From Ophioderma brevispina (taxonomy: Eukaryota; Echinodermata; Ophiuroidea; Amphilepidida; Ophiodermatidae), in the NCBI GenBank assembly GCA_023653785.1, contig JAMKCH010014158.1, positions 1-64,000 of the forward strand: a stretch of 64,000 bases of DNA, written 5' to 3'. The notes below the pieces were generated by a model. It saw only the letters and a program-made list of their open reading frames with translations. It made no database searches and was not told where the DNA came from. Shown here in pieces: positions 10,446 to 21,566 of this stretch. Position 1 is the first letter of the stretch. Each line of letters begins with the position of its first letter. Made by a program: the position numbers and the translations under genes.

Positions 10446-11662
10446 ATGGCTAAACAATCACGCCCAATTAAGTGGGGTCATATAACATTTAAAAATTGTT
10501 CAGTGGTGTTGAAGGATATCAACAGCATTTTCTCATTTTCGCAACATGAGTTACAAGCTTCTTCTCCCAAGAAGTCTATGCAAAAAACAAAAAAGCAAAA
10601 GGGGAATTCTGACATAGAGAATAGGGGAAATCAAAAGGAAGCCTCACAGGGAGGGAAAGCTCAAACACCAAATACAAAAGCCCCAGCCCGGAAAAAGGTT
10701 AAAACATCAAGTTTAAACTTCCTCTACACGTGCCACTTTTGCAAGAAAGATTTCAAGCGCAAAAGAAATCTCAAATCTCATTTAATGATCCACACCGGCA
10801 TCAAGGCCTTTAAGTGCAAGACGTGTGGCAAAAGCTTTGTCTACCGCCACCAGCTTACATCTCACATGAAGACACACTCTGGAGCCAGGCCTTTTACCTG
10901 CGAATACAAAGGCTGCAAGAAGCGCTTTGCCTGGATTGCCAACCGGGCTGTCCACATGCGAATGCATTTGAAAGAGTTTCCTTACAAGTGTCAGCAGTGT
11001 GGAAAAGGATTTTACACTGGGGGTAACTTGAAGAACCATGTCAGAACACACACTGGTGAAAAACCTTATTCTTGTGGCATTTGCGGTAATACATTTGCCA
11101 CAACAAGTAATATGAGGATGCACGAGCGCCACAAGCACTCCACGTTTCGACCACATGTTTGTGGAACATGCGACCATGCCTTCGCTTCAAGCAAAGACCT
11201 GCGACAACACCAGAGAATCCACACTGGGGCTAAACCCTACCAGTGCCGTTACTGTAAGGAGTGGTACCGAACAATTGGCAATGTGCGGCGACATGAGCGT
11301 TGGCACACTGGTGAGAATAGATACGAGTGCAAGGTTTGCAAGAAAGTGTACACCCGTAAATATGGCTTGAACCAGCACATGCTAATTCATGAAGGGAAGT
11401 CTGAAATCAAGTGTCAATACTGTGACATGGTGTTTCACGCAAACACATATTGGAAGGCCACGAAAATCGCCATCGTGGGGAACGGCCCTACCAGTGTACG
11501 TTCTGTAAGAAACGATTCCATCACAAATCTACACTGGCAGTGCACTTGAGATCAAAACATACTGGAGGAGATAGTACCAATACAAAGAAAGCCAAAGATG
11601 CTAGAAGTGCTGGTAAAGTCAAAACAAAGAATAAGGAAAATGAAAGCATTAAATGTGATTAG
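10446..11662 (+). CDS. C2H2 zinc-finger protein, ~10 fingers, frameshifted
   Basis: A single-exon ORF encodes a nuclear, probably DNA-binding protein. The first ~90 residues are polar and Lys/Gln-rich with no KRAB, SCAN or BTB domain visible. Then follow tandem C2H2 fingers (C-x2-C-x12-H-x3-H): YTCHFC...H, FKCKTC...H, FTCEYKGC (C-x4-C), YKCQQC, YSCGIC, HVCGTC, YQCRYC, YECKVC, IKCQYC and YQCTFC. Several linkers follow the TGEKPY pattern (HTGEKPYSC, HTGAKPYQC). The frame breaks at about 11450: reading moves by -1 within finger 9, so the uninterrupted ORF stops at 11549, while finger 10 and a Lys-rich tail continue in the shifted frame to TAG at 11660-11662. A T lost from a short T run explains it: an assembly error, an allelic indel or an early pseudogene. 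The start at 10446 follows an in-frame stop at 10434. The target sites and orthologue are not recognised. Confidence 0.88.
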
Positions 11663-12239
11663 AACTTAAGTTAACACAGGATATCATCAAAAAACTTATA
11701 TCTATGACAAATTATACACAACAGATTTTTCCTTGAACACCCACATATGTGCACAAGCGCACAGGTGTGCATTATTTAGCACTTCCTTTGCAGCTGGTAT
11801 TTGAGCAAGCTTATAGGCATGGTTCCATTGGTTCGGAACGTATACGTGTATGGCACCTTCATTTTATTTTTATGCGTTTTATTTACAGATTGCTTATTTC
11901 ACATTGCAAATACTGTGCTATAGCTAATCCAAAAAGTGTATATAAGCACTATTTTGATTGGTAACATCATGTAATAACATGTAATGAGCATTCACAGTAA
12001 ATCAGAGATACTGCAAGAATGGTGGTATCTTTTTATACACAGAGATAGAAGTACTATTTTGATTGGTTACGCATAGGGCTATCTCATGTTGTGTCCTCTA
12101 ATGAGCCAATCAGACAGATTGTATCATAGGTGGTAATGCCCAGATAGTTAAGGAACATAAGGAGATATTCTGAGGATATAAACATTTCCCCTAGTTTCAC
12201 TTATCTGTAGAACACCTAATTTTGGCTATTTCTCCTTAA

Positions 12240-12838
12240 AGTGCCAACAAGAGATTTCAAGGCATCCATATTTTCTCTCATACATATACATAGTGGGGGT
12301 CAGGTTAGCAAAGTGGGTCTTCCCTGGCTTCGCTCCACTGTGGTCCCGGGTTTGACTCTTGGTCACGCCTGCGATTTCATGTGTTGGTTTCCAGTCCTGC
12401 TTCTAAAACTTGGCTTTCTTCTATATGATAATAAAATGAATTGAAATAAAGTGTCTTCGTGACACTAAAATGACATAATTGTGTTGATGTGTCGTTAAAT
12501 CCTAATACTTCCTCCTCCTCCTCATACATAGTGCTTTCATATAGAATTGAGACAACAGAATGGATTTCTTACCTTTTATTTGGTTAATTCTTAAAAGTGA
12601 AAACAAAAGGTGATTTTTATATGCTTATTTCAGTATAAAACATAGGCTGGATTTCCCATTTGCTCCAATAAAAAATTGAAAATTTCATAATTTTTCGTAA
12701 TTTGTTCCAAAGAAAGAACTCTGAGCTTAATCATTTCAGATGGGGATATTTTTGATTGAAAACTTTACATCAGTGCAAAAATCAGAATTTTCACATTTTT
12801 TGGTACACCTGTTATGTGAAATCTCTCTCGTTGCACCT
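12240..12838. mobile_element. TTAA-flanked MITE, family A, copy 2 (host of a SINE)
   Basis: TTAA flanks both ends (12236-12239, 12839-12842). The left terminus AGTGCCAACAAGAGATTTC is a mutated form and the right end CTCTCGTTGCACCT is near consensus. It is longer than its sisters because a tRNA-type SINE has inserted at 12296-12523. Without the insert it is about 360 bp. Confidence 0.85.
12296..12523 (+). mobile_element. tRNA-derived SINE with target duplication
   Basis: A Pol III A box (GTTAGCAAAGTGGG, about 12304-12317) and a B-box-like GGTTTGACTCT (about 12350-12360) lie at normal tRNA spacing. An unrelated body follows and ends in a (CTC)n tail at 12511-12523. The direct repeat ATACATAGTG flanks it (12286-12295 and 12524-12533). 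It sits within a family A MITE, so it is younger than that copy. The tail suggests mobilisation by a LINE that recognises a short simple-repeat 3' end (inference). Confidence 0.82.
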
Positions 12839-12842
12839 TTAA

Positions 12843-13810
12843 AAGTGGGCCTAGGTGTTATAAATTTAAAATGATGGATAACAAAAAAATTTGACATATG
12901 AACTGTATTTGTCATGTGATATTATAGAGATTTAGTACCCCAGCATTTCACATTGGACATAAATGAAACTTCACCAAGTAATAGAGGTCTTCCACCTTTT
13001 GGATTAGCGGCCATCTTGCCGGGAATGGCAAAGTCCATACCAAATTTCTGGAGACTTTCTAAATCTAAATTTGATTAGCACAAGCACTTTGAGGTCGGCT
13101 ATTAAATTGATCTGAATGACTACTACTATGGGAACTAACACCTGAGTGAGGTGAAAGACCTCTTATAAAAGTAGAAAAACATTGCCAATTCAGTAACAAA
13201 TTGTAATTTCCTATTTAACATAAGAAGATCTCAATTAAATAGTATCAATAAAAGCTTACATAACCTTTCTGTATAACATTCACATCCCCCCATAAACACA
13301 AATTGTAAAGTTTTTCATAATCATATGCAGTACTTCACCTAAGCATACAGCTTGAACCTTTCCAAGGATAGATTCAACAGTGTGTTGATAGTTTATTATA
13401 AAACATCAAAGTTTCCTTGCTGGAATTCCGTCCACCATGACATGGCGAATGCTCATGTGGCCTTAGCTGGACAATTGTTGCTTTCGACATAAAATTTTGT
13501 GATCACTTGGACAATAAACAGTAAGTTCAATTAAAAAGATAAAATTTAATTTAATGTGTACAATGTTGCAAATAAAAATAATATAATAATAAAAGTAACT
13601 TGATGAAGATTTAATATTTGGAGGGTATTAATATCTACCAAAACCAAACCCAATCAGCAAAGAAATCAACATGTTTGGTGATGATGGTGCCCAAATTTTT
13701 AATTCTACATGACTTGTATAATAGCTGAGCACACACTCATATATAAAATACAAGCTACAAATGTGACCACTTTTTCCAATGTTTTAAAGCACTTTTTAAA
13801 TACCTAACAA
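12843..13810. other. Intergenic, no gene seen
   Basis: AT-rich sequence with no recognisable ORF, RNA gene or inverted repeat. One short GCGGCCATCTTG motif occurs near 13010 and recurs elsewhere in the window (for example near 52133 and 58708). Confidence 0.5.
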
Positions 13811-13817
13811 TCAAGAG

Positions 13818-14506
13818 TTTGAAAATTAAGAAATCGCATACATTATACATACATAAATTAGTGCTTTAAAGAACATCCTTTTATAATAATTATAGTGTGT
13901 ATACTTACATACTCCAGCAATAGGAATGTTGTGCAAAAGAAACAAAGGATGCATCATTTATGATTTAATTCAAAATCATGTGGAACACAATATGATTTTC
14001 TCATGAGATTGAAACAGGCTGTTTGTTTGCAATCATGATTTTGAAAATTGAGAAATCGCATGCATTATACATCATAAATTAGTACTTTAAAGAACACCCG
14101 CGGCATCCTTTGCAGGGCTAGAATTTCAGCGAGAATCCGAGAATCGATTCTCGCAAAGATTCTCATAAATTGATTTGCATGAATCAATGTTGATTCTCGC
14201 AAACTTAAGAACTTAACACTGTAGGGAATTAGATGATTCTCGCAAAATTCAATTTGGAGATCTGATTCTCGCACTCTGCTACGAAATTCTACCCCTGCTT
14301 TGAAGCCTTTGAAAACAACGTACATGTATAAGCCGCGGCTAATATTCCAAAAATTACGGTATAGTGTGCATACTTACATACTATAACAATAGGAATGTTG
14401 TGCAAAATAAACAAAGGATGCATCTTTTATAACTAAATTCAACATTATGTGGAACAGATTAATATGCTTTTCTCATAAGATTGAAACAGGCTGTTTGCTT
14501 GCAATC
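13818..14506. repeat. ~220-bp tandem duplication, second copy interrupted
   Basis: Copy 1 (13818-14036) and copy 2 (14040-14506) both begin TTTGAAAATT(A/G)AGAAATCGCAT. Both contain CAATAGGAATGTTGTGCAAAA and end GAAACAGGCTGTTTG(T/C)TTGCAATC. Copy 2 is longer because about 240 bases (from about 14098) have been added, including the element at 14113-14297. The copies have diverged moderately, so the duplication is not recent. Confidence 0.85.
14113..14297. mobile_element. Small insertion with GATTCTCGCAAA internal repeats
   Basis: It begins CAGGGCTAGAATTTC and ends GAAATTCTACCCCTG, which are inverted repeats with one or two mismatches. It is flanked by the direct repeat CTTTG (14108-14112, 14298-14302). 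The interior repeats (G)ATTCTCGCA about five times, partly inverted (GAGAATCGATTCTC). It resembles a hAT-type MITE, but the 5-bp duplication is shorter than the usual 8 bp. Confidence 0.65.
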
Positions 14507-15465
14507 CCAGCCTGAACTAAGCATTGTTGAATCACAAGTTATTATTATGTGTATTTTTGTACTTTTATACACAGTACTTAGTGTTTTTGTCACATGCAAG
14601 TTATGTCACACTTGGAGTTGTCAGAGTAGATAGTGAACTTGAGTAGGTAGAGTGTGATAATTATAATTAACATGGTGTTGTTACCTCAATCACGAGTTAA
14701 CTTTGGCATCCTTAAGATATTCTCATATTTACAGCAGGGTTCACATTAGTGTGCATTTTTGCATCATAAATGTACTATTTCAGTGGTGGACGCACTTTGG
14801 TCTAGATAGAGTAAAATTTTGCGTCAATGTGGATGCTAAAAATAGACACTTAAACTACACAATAAAATCACAGAGTTTGCTAGCACTATTGTATAATTTT
14901 CACACAAATAATTATTCTGTTACTATTAAATACATGTAACAAATCTGTGAAAATAAATGTATATAAATTTGTATCTACAATCTTTTTTTTAGTTCACTAA
15001 CCCTCTCTCACCATCCCAAAGGGCAATGAAGATACCCTTTAACTCCAAGAGTTCTTTTGGAGTTAAAGGGTCATTAGGGTAATTACTTTTCAATATGCCC
15101 AGACTTGGTTTTGACATTGGATGTTTATGGTTTGTTTACAATAGTGTAAAACAGTGCTCAAACCTGTGTTAAAACTTGACATGTACAGTATGAGTAATAA
15201 TGCTAACATGTGATGCTATTCTCTATTGTGATAGTATCAATATTGGGATGGTTTAAATGGCGCCACTGTAATCGTCTGAATTTAATCTTTATGAGCTATA
15301 TTGGTTAAAATCAGAATTCCATTTATACAACACCTATTAAGTAAAATCAGAACTGTAGTCTCCCATCATTCATTTGGAATTGGGCAAATGAACCTTGGAA
15401 GGCTGTCAGGGTTGTCCATTGGTGCTGCAACTTATGCAACAAAGGTTATAAAACTAAACTACATT
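14507..15465. other. Intergenic with one strong hairpin
   Basis: No gene was recognised. The only structure seen is a perfect hairpin: ACCCTTTAACTCCAA (15034-15048) and TTGGAGTTAAAGGGT (15057-15071), with an 8-base loop. Confidence 0.5.
15034..15071. repeat. Perfect 15-bp-arm hairpin
   Basis: ACCCTTTAACTCCAA is followed after GAGTTCTT by its exact complement. It could be the remnant of a small palindromic MITE. No transcription context supports a functional RNA. Confidence 0.6.
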
Positions 15466-15468
15466 ATT

Positions 15469-15768
15469 TGGCCAAAAAAAGAAAAGTTTGTCTCACATGC
15501 ACTTGGCAAAAAAGTTTTGCGCTATACTTTTTTTAATTGAAAATGACCTATGTGAAATACAGATTTTTAGATTTTTTTTTACTTTTGGCTCATTTTTTTT
15601 TTTTTTGAGGGGCCGCTTTGCAGCCAATATTTAAATTTTTTTTCATGCAACTAAAAAAGCCAAAAAATGTTGCTCATCACATACAGTTATACCGTACGGC
15701 AAATATAACTCCACATATTTATACTTGTTTGCATGTCTGCGAGACAAACCTTTTATTTTTCTCGGCCT
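15469..15768. mobile_element. TIR MITE, family D, copy 2
   Basis: The left end TGGCCAAAAAAAGAAAAG then TTTGTCTCACATGCA pairs with the right end TGCATGTCTGCGAGACAAAC then CTTTTATTTTTCTCGGCC. The element is about 300 bp and non-coding. The end motif GGCC...TTTGTCTC is shared with the element at 21102-21380. Confidence 0.75.
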
Positions 15769-16021
15769 TACCGATTGTTATAATCAATTGCTCTGAGGGA
15801 AAACAGGTTATATCGGGTTATTTTAAGTTTTTCCCCAAAGTCAACCTCATTAAATATTGTCCTGCATGAACAATACAATTTTATGTTGTATTGATATATT
15901 GGTATATTTTGCTGTGATCGGTTTCATCACAAGCTACCATTCTGCTTGAATGATATATCATTTGTTGCAAAATTTGAAATTTGATCTCTTAATGCATTTT
16001 TGAGGAATTGAATGATGTTAA

Positions 16022-16387
16022 AGGTGAAATGAGAGATTTCAAAACAATTCTGCATTATGTAGTGATTTCATATAGATTAGGCACTCAATAAACTTTTTAC
16101 CCTGCATTTGGCTAAAGAAATGTCTTATTTGTGAAAATAAATGGTGATTTTGATTTGCTTATATTTCAATATTAAACATGGGTTGAATTTTGTGTTTGCT
16201 CCAATAAAAAATTTTACCTTTTTTGTACCAAAGAAAATGAACTTTTACATTTTTTGTACCAATTAAGGAAATCATAATCAGCTTATTCGATCAGATGTGA
16301 ATATTTTGATTAAAAGCAGTGCTCTGTGAAAAAAATCAGGGCTTTCAATTTTATAGGGACATGTGATGTGAATCTCTCATTGCACCT
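16022..16387. mobile_element. TTAA-flanked MITE, family A, copy 3 (degenerate)
   Basis: After TTAA (16018-16021) it starts AGGTGAAATGAGAGATTTC. It ends AATCTCTCATTGCACCT, where the right-hand TTAA has decayed to GCATGTAA. The interior matches copies 2 and 4 (GCTCCAATAAAAAATT, AATGAACTTT...). It is the most diverged of the four. Confidence 0.8.
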
Positions 16388-17120
16388 GCATGTAACAATT
16401 TGAAGAAACTGTGTTTGCCTTTAATATTTTTAAAAAATATGTACTTTGGATGTAGTTTTAAGAGAATAGAGAACATGGATTTTGTATTTTTAAATTATTT
16501 GGTTCCAAAGAAACTTTCTGATACAGATTTGTATTGTACTTGATAAATACAGCACTAAACTATAACATTCACCAAATGATTTTGTTTTAAATGTACTATT
16601 GTGTTACTTTAATAAGAGCTTTAAGAAAATATTTTTTTGTATGTGAGCTTTAAGAAAATACTCTTTTGTATGTAGTGTGTCATGTTGTTTTGTGGACTTT
16701 GTGTTTTATTCTCACAAAACTAGTTTTAGAAATAGCATAAGATTGTCAGTACGGTTAGTACTGTTTTGAGAAAGGAGAAGGAAGCTTTCAGAATATGATT
16801 ATTTCAAACAACTAATTTGGTTGTTTTTAAGGTTCCAGCCAACACAATATGGCACTATAAGATATGTCATGGGCTACTTTTAAATTGATAAATTTTCAGA
16901 CCAACGGCTGTGCAAAAAGTCAAGCATAGGTGAATTTTTTTTTCAGTGATAAGATACATTTCACTTTGTGAAAAATAACATCCATTATATGAAAGTCTTT
17001 ATTAAGCTTGTGTACAGATAAAAAAGAATTCTTGTTCTCAGTTTTTCTTTAAATGTTATAAACTGATTACATAGTGTCTGGTTATCTGAAAACATTGTCA
17101 ATGGCCCATGAGGTATTTAG
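16388..17120. other. Intergenic, no gene seen
   Basis: AT-rich sequence. A short direct duplication, GAGCTTTAAGAAAATA, occurs twice near 16615-16665. I see nothing else. Confidence 0.5.
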
Positions 17121-17123
17121 TGC

Positions 17124-17507
17124 TGCACACAGCTGTTTGAAAGTCTCATTTATTATGACAAAACCAGAATAAAACAAAAAAAAATCAATGGAAACACACT
17201 TTTGACAACTGGTATAGATAACTTATTCCACTAACTTCATCCTGTGTAAATCTTACGAAATTTCATTGCGGGCAAATATTATCTTTCTTAAAAATCGAAT
17301 TTAACACGTCTCTCTGTGGAGAATGGGCATATTAGAGGGCGCTAATAATGACCGTTGTAGACCTATATCACAAGATTCTCGCAATGGATATTTCTGATTT
17401 TTGCAGAGGTAATCATGTCCCTACTTATATCAGTTGTCAAAATTGTGTTGCCAGTTCTTAAAATTGCTCAAAAAATAAGAGACATTGGGGTCAAACAGCT
17501 GTGTGCA
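17124..17507. mobile_element. TIR element, family E, copy 1
   Basis: A perfect 17-bp terminal inverted repeat: TGCACACAGCTGTTTGA at 17124-17140 and TCAAACAGCTGTGTGCA at 17491-17507. The second half (about 17290-17500) resembles 23090-23275 in order and wording, which points to a second, truncated copy there. There is no coding content and the target duplication is unclear. Confidence 0.75.
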
Positions 17508-18965
17508 TTGTGTTAGTGGTTACCTTTGATCAAACAACCTGATTGACCAACTGCAAGGGGTTTGATCTATCAATTCCTCTTAAACAAAATTTGAACTGCT
17601 GCCTCCTTATTCCTTAAAATAGTACCAATTTGACTGTTAAGATATTATTAGGACAAACTATACACAGATCTATTTGAGACAATATTGTGTTTGTCAACCC
17701 TCAAGTAACAGGTTGCTTAACACAATTTTATCGTATTTTGGTGCACGGGGTTGACTTGGTGTATACTCAAATCCTTGTTTTGTACAGTACTTGGTGCTTT
17801 CTGTACAAAGTCTTTGTTTAATGTTATTAAATATAAAGCACTAGTTAGTAGTGTGAATAGTACTTTGTTTAATTTTGGTTATGTTTTGTATTCACACATC
17901 ATTTGGTGTTTATGGGTCCCTTGTGGGCAGTGCCATCTCATAGGTTCTTTTGGCAACAGTTGTCTGCACAGGGTTATTTTTTTGCAAATGAATTTTTAGT
18001 GTGTTGGTGGCCATATTTTGAAGCTGTAACTACATGTACATGTACATGGATGGTAATTGAAGTGAATATATTACATAATTACCCAATGAAATGCAGGTAC
18101 ATGTAGTGCTTGGGGTTGAAATAGGATTATCAGCTATGGTGACCTGGATATAAATTTGGTTGAAAATTGAATCAGATCTCGAGATGTGGGTTGTGCTAAT
18201 AGAAACATGTATGCCAGTTTTCTAGAGGGAAATGAATTCCAGACCCATTTTAGGTTATTTACATATCAGCATTGTAATTAGTTAATGAAACATTTTTTTT
18301 AATGTTTAAATATAATTAAAATTATATTTGTATCCCGGGGGCTCACTTGTATTCAAGGTGTATATGATGTGTGAAAAAATAGAGCATAAAAAGGGTTTTT
18401 TCCCCAAGGTTTTTTTTTTCAACAGGTGTTGCATGTGTGTACATTGATTAGAGTGTCAAAAACAGCAAAATATGTAAAAAGGGTTTGTTTTTTTTTAACT
18501 TGAAATTGTGATGTACCTATTTACTCACACACACGTACATAACTTCACATCAAGCTTGTTCACATAGTGTTGATCGTCGTCCATACCTCTATCATAGCAG
18601 AAAATATGCCTGAGCAACCTTGGACTACTTCACAATAAGCAGAGATCAAAATCATCAAAAATACTGTAAAGTGAAAGTAAAACAAAGCAAGGTAATGGTA
18701 TATTAACCATACAATGCATTTCTTTCATGCTTAGGGTAGCAAAAGATACAAAAATACTTTTGGGTTATGTTTTTATTCAGTGGAAATACTTGTTTAGAGT
18801 GCATTTTTTTAAGTTCATGATCATGCATCGCATCCACCTTGAATACAAGCGCCACCCGATTTGTATTTGATACTATATGCAGCTTAAGTCTATATGCATG
18901 GGGACCTACCAAAGGGTAGCGGTCATCACATAAATGCGGAAAATAATTTTTGTCACCGACTTTGC
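17508..18965. other. Intergenic, no gene seen
   Basis: Short ORFs only, none with recognisable features. One (ACATGT)-like run, ACATGTACATGTACATGG, lies near 18032. No inverted-repeat element could be delimited. Confidence 0.5.
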
Positions 18966-18970
18966 CGGTG

Positions 18971-19128
18971 GTGCATAAGGTGGGTCCAAGTGGACCCAGG
19001 ATAATTTTCATCAAAGGTTGTGCAACTGTAAATTCGGGAATTACCTAAAAAATGACAAAAATATTATTGTGTTAAAACAAGACGTGCAAAAACTAAATCT
19101 TGGGTCCGCATGGACCTCCCTTATGCAC
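18971..19128. mobile_element. Short TIR element with GGGTCC...GGACCC subpalindromes
   Basis: GTGCATAAGG-TGGGTCC on the left and GGACC-TCCCTTATGCAC on the right are inverted. Each end carries its own inner palindrome (GGGTCCAAGTGGACCC; GGGTCCGCATGGACC). It is about 158 bp and lies immediately before a family A MITE. No target duplication was identified. Confidence 0.65.
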
Positions 19129-19139
19129 TAACGTGTTAA

Positions 19140-19482
19140 ACTTACACCAAAAGATTTTGAGGCATTGGTATTTTCTGTCAAATGTAGTGCTTTCATATAG
19201 GTAAGACACTCAATAGATTTCTTAACTTTTATTGACTACAGAAATGTCTTCAAAGTGAAAACAAAAGTGATTTTTGTATCCTTATATTTCAATCTAAAAC
19301 TTTGGCTGAATTTCTTATTTGCTCCTAAATTAGAAATTTAACAATTTCTGTACCAAAGAAATAAATCTCAGCTTAATCCTTTCAGATAGGGATATTTATG
19401 ATAGAAAGCTTTACATCTGTGCAAAAATCAGAATTGTAACATTTTTAGGAACACCTGTTATGTGAAATCTCTCGTTGCACCT
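19140..19482. mobile_element. TTAA-flanked MITE, family A, copy 4
   Basis: The right end GAAATCTCTCGTTGCACCT is consensus and is followed by TTAA (19483-19486). The left TTAA is at 19136-19139, with a strongly mutated left terminus (ACTTACACCAAAAGATTTTG). The interior aligns with copy 2 (GTAGTGCTTTCATATAG, CTCAGCTTAATC). Confidence 0.8.
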
Positions 19483-20079
19483 TTAAGTGAAATTATTCCT
19501 TTGGTAACCAGGAGTAAACAAGTCAATGGTGTCATCCACATGGCCACACGGTGCGTTTTCTCCAAGGCATTTGCTCTTTGCACTTTTGCAGTGGCATCAC
19601 CAGGGGCAGCTTCCCTCCTTGTTGGGATTTTTTCCCCCACTGAAGAATTAGTGAATTCTGCACATGTCCCAATTTACAGTGAAAACAGCATAGGCCTACA
19701 CTGTACTAACAAATTTTAATATATGCTTGATCCCCCTGGAAATATTATGTGCCCTCCCCCCCCCCTTTCCCCCTTAAAAAAAGCTGGTTACACCACTGCA
19801 CTTTTGGAATCTGCTTGTGGTTGTTATGTGACCATCCACCAGAGATGGTCGGTCGCTGTCAGGCTTTCTACAGATTTAATCACTAAAATATTTTGTTCTC
19901 GAGGGGTGTCACAAATGTCTGCTAGCTTCCAGGCTTTTATTGTACCATACTGTGAAAGGCATTGTGGTACAGTCGATCTAATTCTTTTCAAAGCAGATAG
20001 AATCACTGTATTAGCATCACACGATTAAACCGTCACCCCCCATCAGGTTTCTAACGAATCCTATAAGGAGGGTAGCTGG

Positions 20080-20292
20080 TTACCCTGGTAGAACTTAAAA
20101 GATGATCTACCTACAAGGGTGTCGGCTCTGGAGAGCTAATGGTGGCCATCCAGCACATTGAAATCAGGAAGGGCATCCTGTCAATTATCTTTTGCTCCAA
20201 TAAATCCTCACACAGTATTGCTGTGAATGTGAGGTGAATTATTGTGGACAAAACCTGATTTAAAACTTTGGTTTTACTACTACTACTACTAC
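20080..20292 (+). repeat. SINE-like segment ending in (CTA)n
   Basis: A stretch with GGTGTCGGCTCTGGAGAGCT and GGAAGGGCATCCTGTC, followed by AAAACTTTGGTTTTA and a (CTA)n tract that resumes after the nested hAT MITE (20607-20626). The simple-repeat tail after a compact body resembles a SINE or LINE 3' end. No clear A or B boxes were seen, so the class is uncertain. Confidence 0.45.
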
Positions 20293-20606
20293 CAGGGGCG
20301 GATCCAGGATTTCTAAATGGGGGGGGTGCCAAATTTTCCGGCTTGCTAGACCCATTTTTTTTCAGTCTTCAAAATTCTAAAGGGGGGCTGGGTGCCCGCA
20401 AACAAGTCATTATTCGCATTCTACATCTACACGGTGACCGACGCCCTGAATCATTATTCTTCAAGATCTACACGACACCCTGTGCGTAAATAAATGCATT
20501 TTTTATAGATCTACAGTGCATCCGGCGCCATGTGTGGCACGGGCGCCCTTTGCTCTGCAAAAAATAGGGGGCGCGCACCGAGGGCGCCCCCCTCTAAATC
20601 CGCCCG
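20293..20606. mobile_element. hAT-like MITE inserted in a (CTA)n tract
   Basis: It starts CAGGGGCGGATCCAGGATTT and ends CTCTAAATCCGCCC, imperfect inverted repeats of the widespread CAGGGGCGGATCC hAT type. It splits a (CTA)n microsatellite, so the target duplication cannot be told from the repeat itself. The interior has G runs and GGGCGCC motifs. Confidence 0.78.
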
Positions 20607-21101
20607 ACTACTACTACTACTACTACTTTATGGCACAGTTGTTGGACCCCATGCAAATCATTATCTTTTATTTTTGAGAGTAATTTTAAGAAGTGGCGAC
20701 ACAATTTTGACAACTGATATGACTTGCGGTTTTATTCCTGGTAACCAAAGGAATAATATGAGCTGTATTGTGACATAGAGTATTGTAAACATTTCTAGTG
20801 TAGAAACTTCAATCACCACACAAAACAGAGTGGGTGCCTGGCATCCAATTGCATTTTAGTTTACACTAAGCTGTTGTGTTTTGTGTTCAGATATTGATAT
20901 CTCGTTTTCATTTCATGAAAATGCTCTTGGCTGCCAGTCATATTACTCCAATATAGTGTATTCTGTTTAAGAAGTGAAATTCTATGTACTGCATGTGATG
21001 ATCACGATAGGTCAGTTACTGATTGGTATTGATCAAGAATTAACACATCAACGTGACCAAATTATGCTATTTTATATGTTAAAATTAATATACAAAATGT
21101 A

Positions 21102-21380
21102 AGGCCAAGAAAAAAAAAGTTTGTCTCAGAAGACTGTGCGCATTTTGTTTAAAATTGGTCTTTTCATGCATTATTCATTTTTTAGGTTTTTGCTCACTGA
21201 AAGATTTTTTGAAAAAGTTGAAATTTTAAGTTTTTGGTAAAAAATGAAAAAAGTGGGTCAAAAATGCAATGATTATTTTTTTTAAATCCTGCATTTCGCA
21301 TTAGTATTATCCTATAAAAAAAGGTGCATTTCGCATTTGTATTTTTAACATTTCTTCTGAGACAAATTTTTTTTTGGCCT
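21102..21380. mobile_element. TIR MITE, family D, copy 1
   Basis: Its terminal inverted repeats are about 30 bp: AGGCCAAGAAAAAAAAAG then TTTGTCTCAGAAGA on the left, and TTCTTCTGAGACAAA then TTTTTTTTTGGCCT on the right. At 279 bp it is AT-rich and non-coding. Copy 2 is at 15469. Confidence 0.85.
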
Positions 21381-21566
21381 AACATCAAATGTTCATATTT
21401 TTAGATTTCAATACGTAAGTCATTCACAAAATATGAAATCATATTGTGGTGTTCAACAATTAAAACATTGCAAATAATTATGTTGTCTATCTCAGAGTGT
21501 TAACAAAGATGTTTGTTTTATAGTGTGCAAGTGTTCAATATCTCATACTACTGCATAAAAGGAGGT

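Larger units (their letters stand above)
19492..20757. mobile_element. 1.27-kb TIR element carrying nested inserts
   Basis: The left end ATTATTCCTTTGGTAACCAG and right end TGGTAACCAAAGGAATAAT are inverted repeats, and the similarity continues inward (GGAGTAAA against TTTATTCC). It holds a SINE-like segment with a (CTA)n tail and a hAT-type MITE (20293-20606). No transposase ORF was recognised. Confidence 0.75.

Noticed and set aside
10782..11177. 131-codon minus-strand ORF
   Set aside because: It is the antisense shadow of the zinc-finger coding region, where conserved Cys/His codons keep the opposite frame open.
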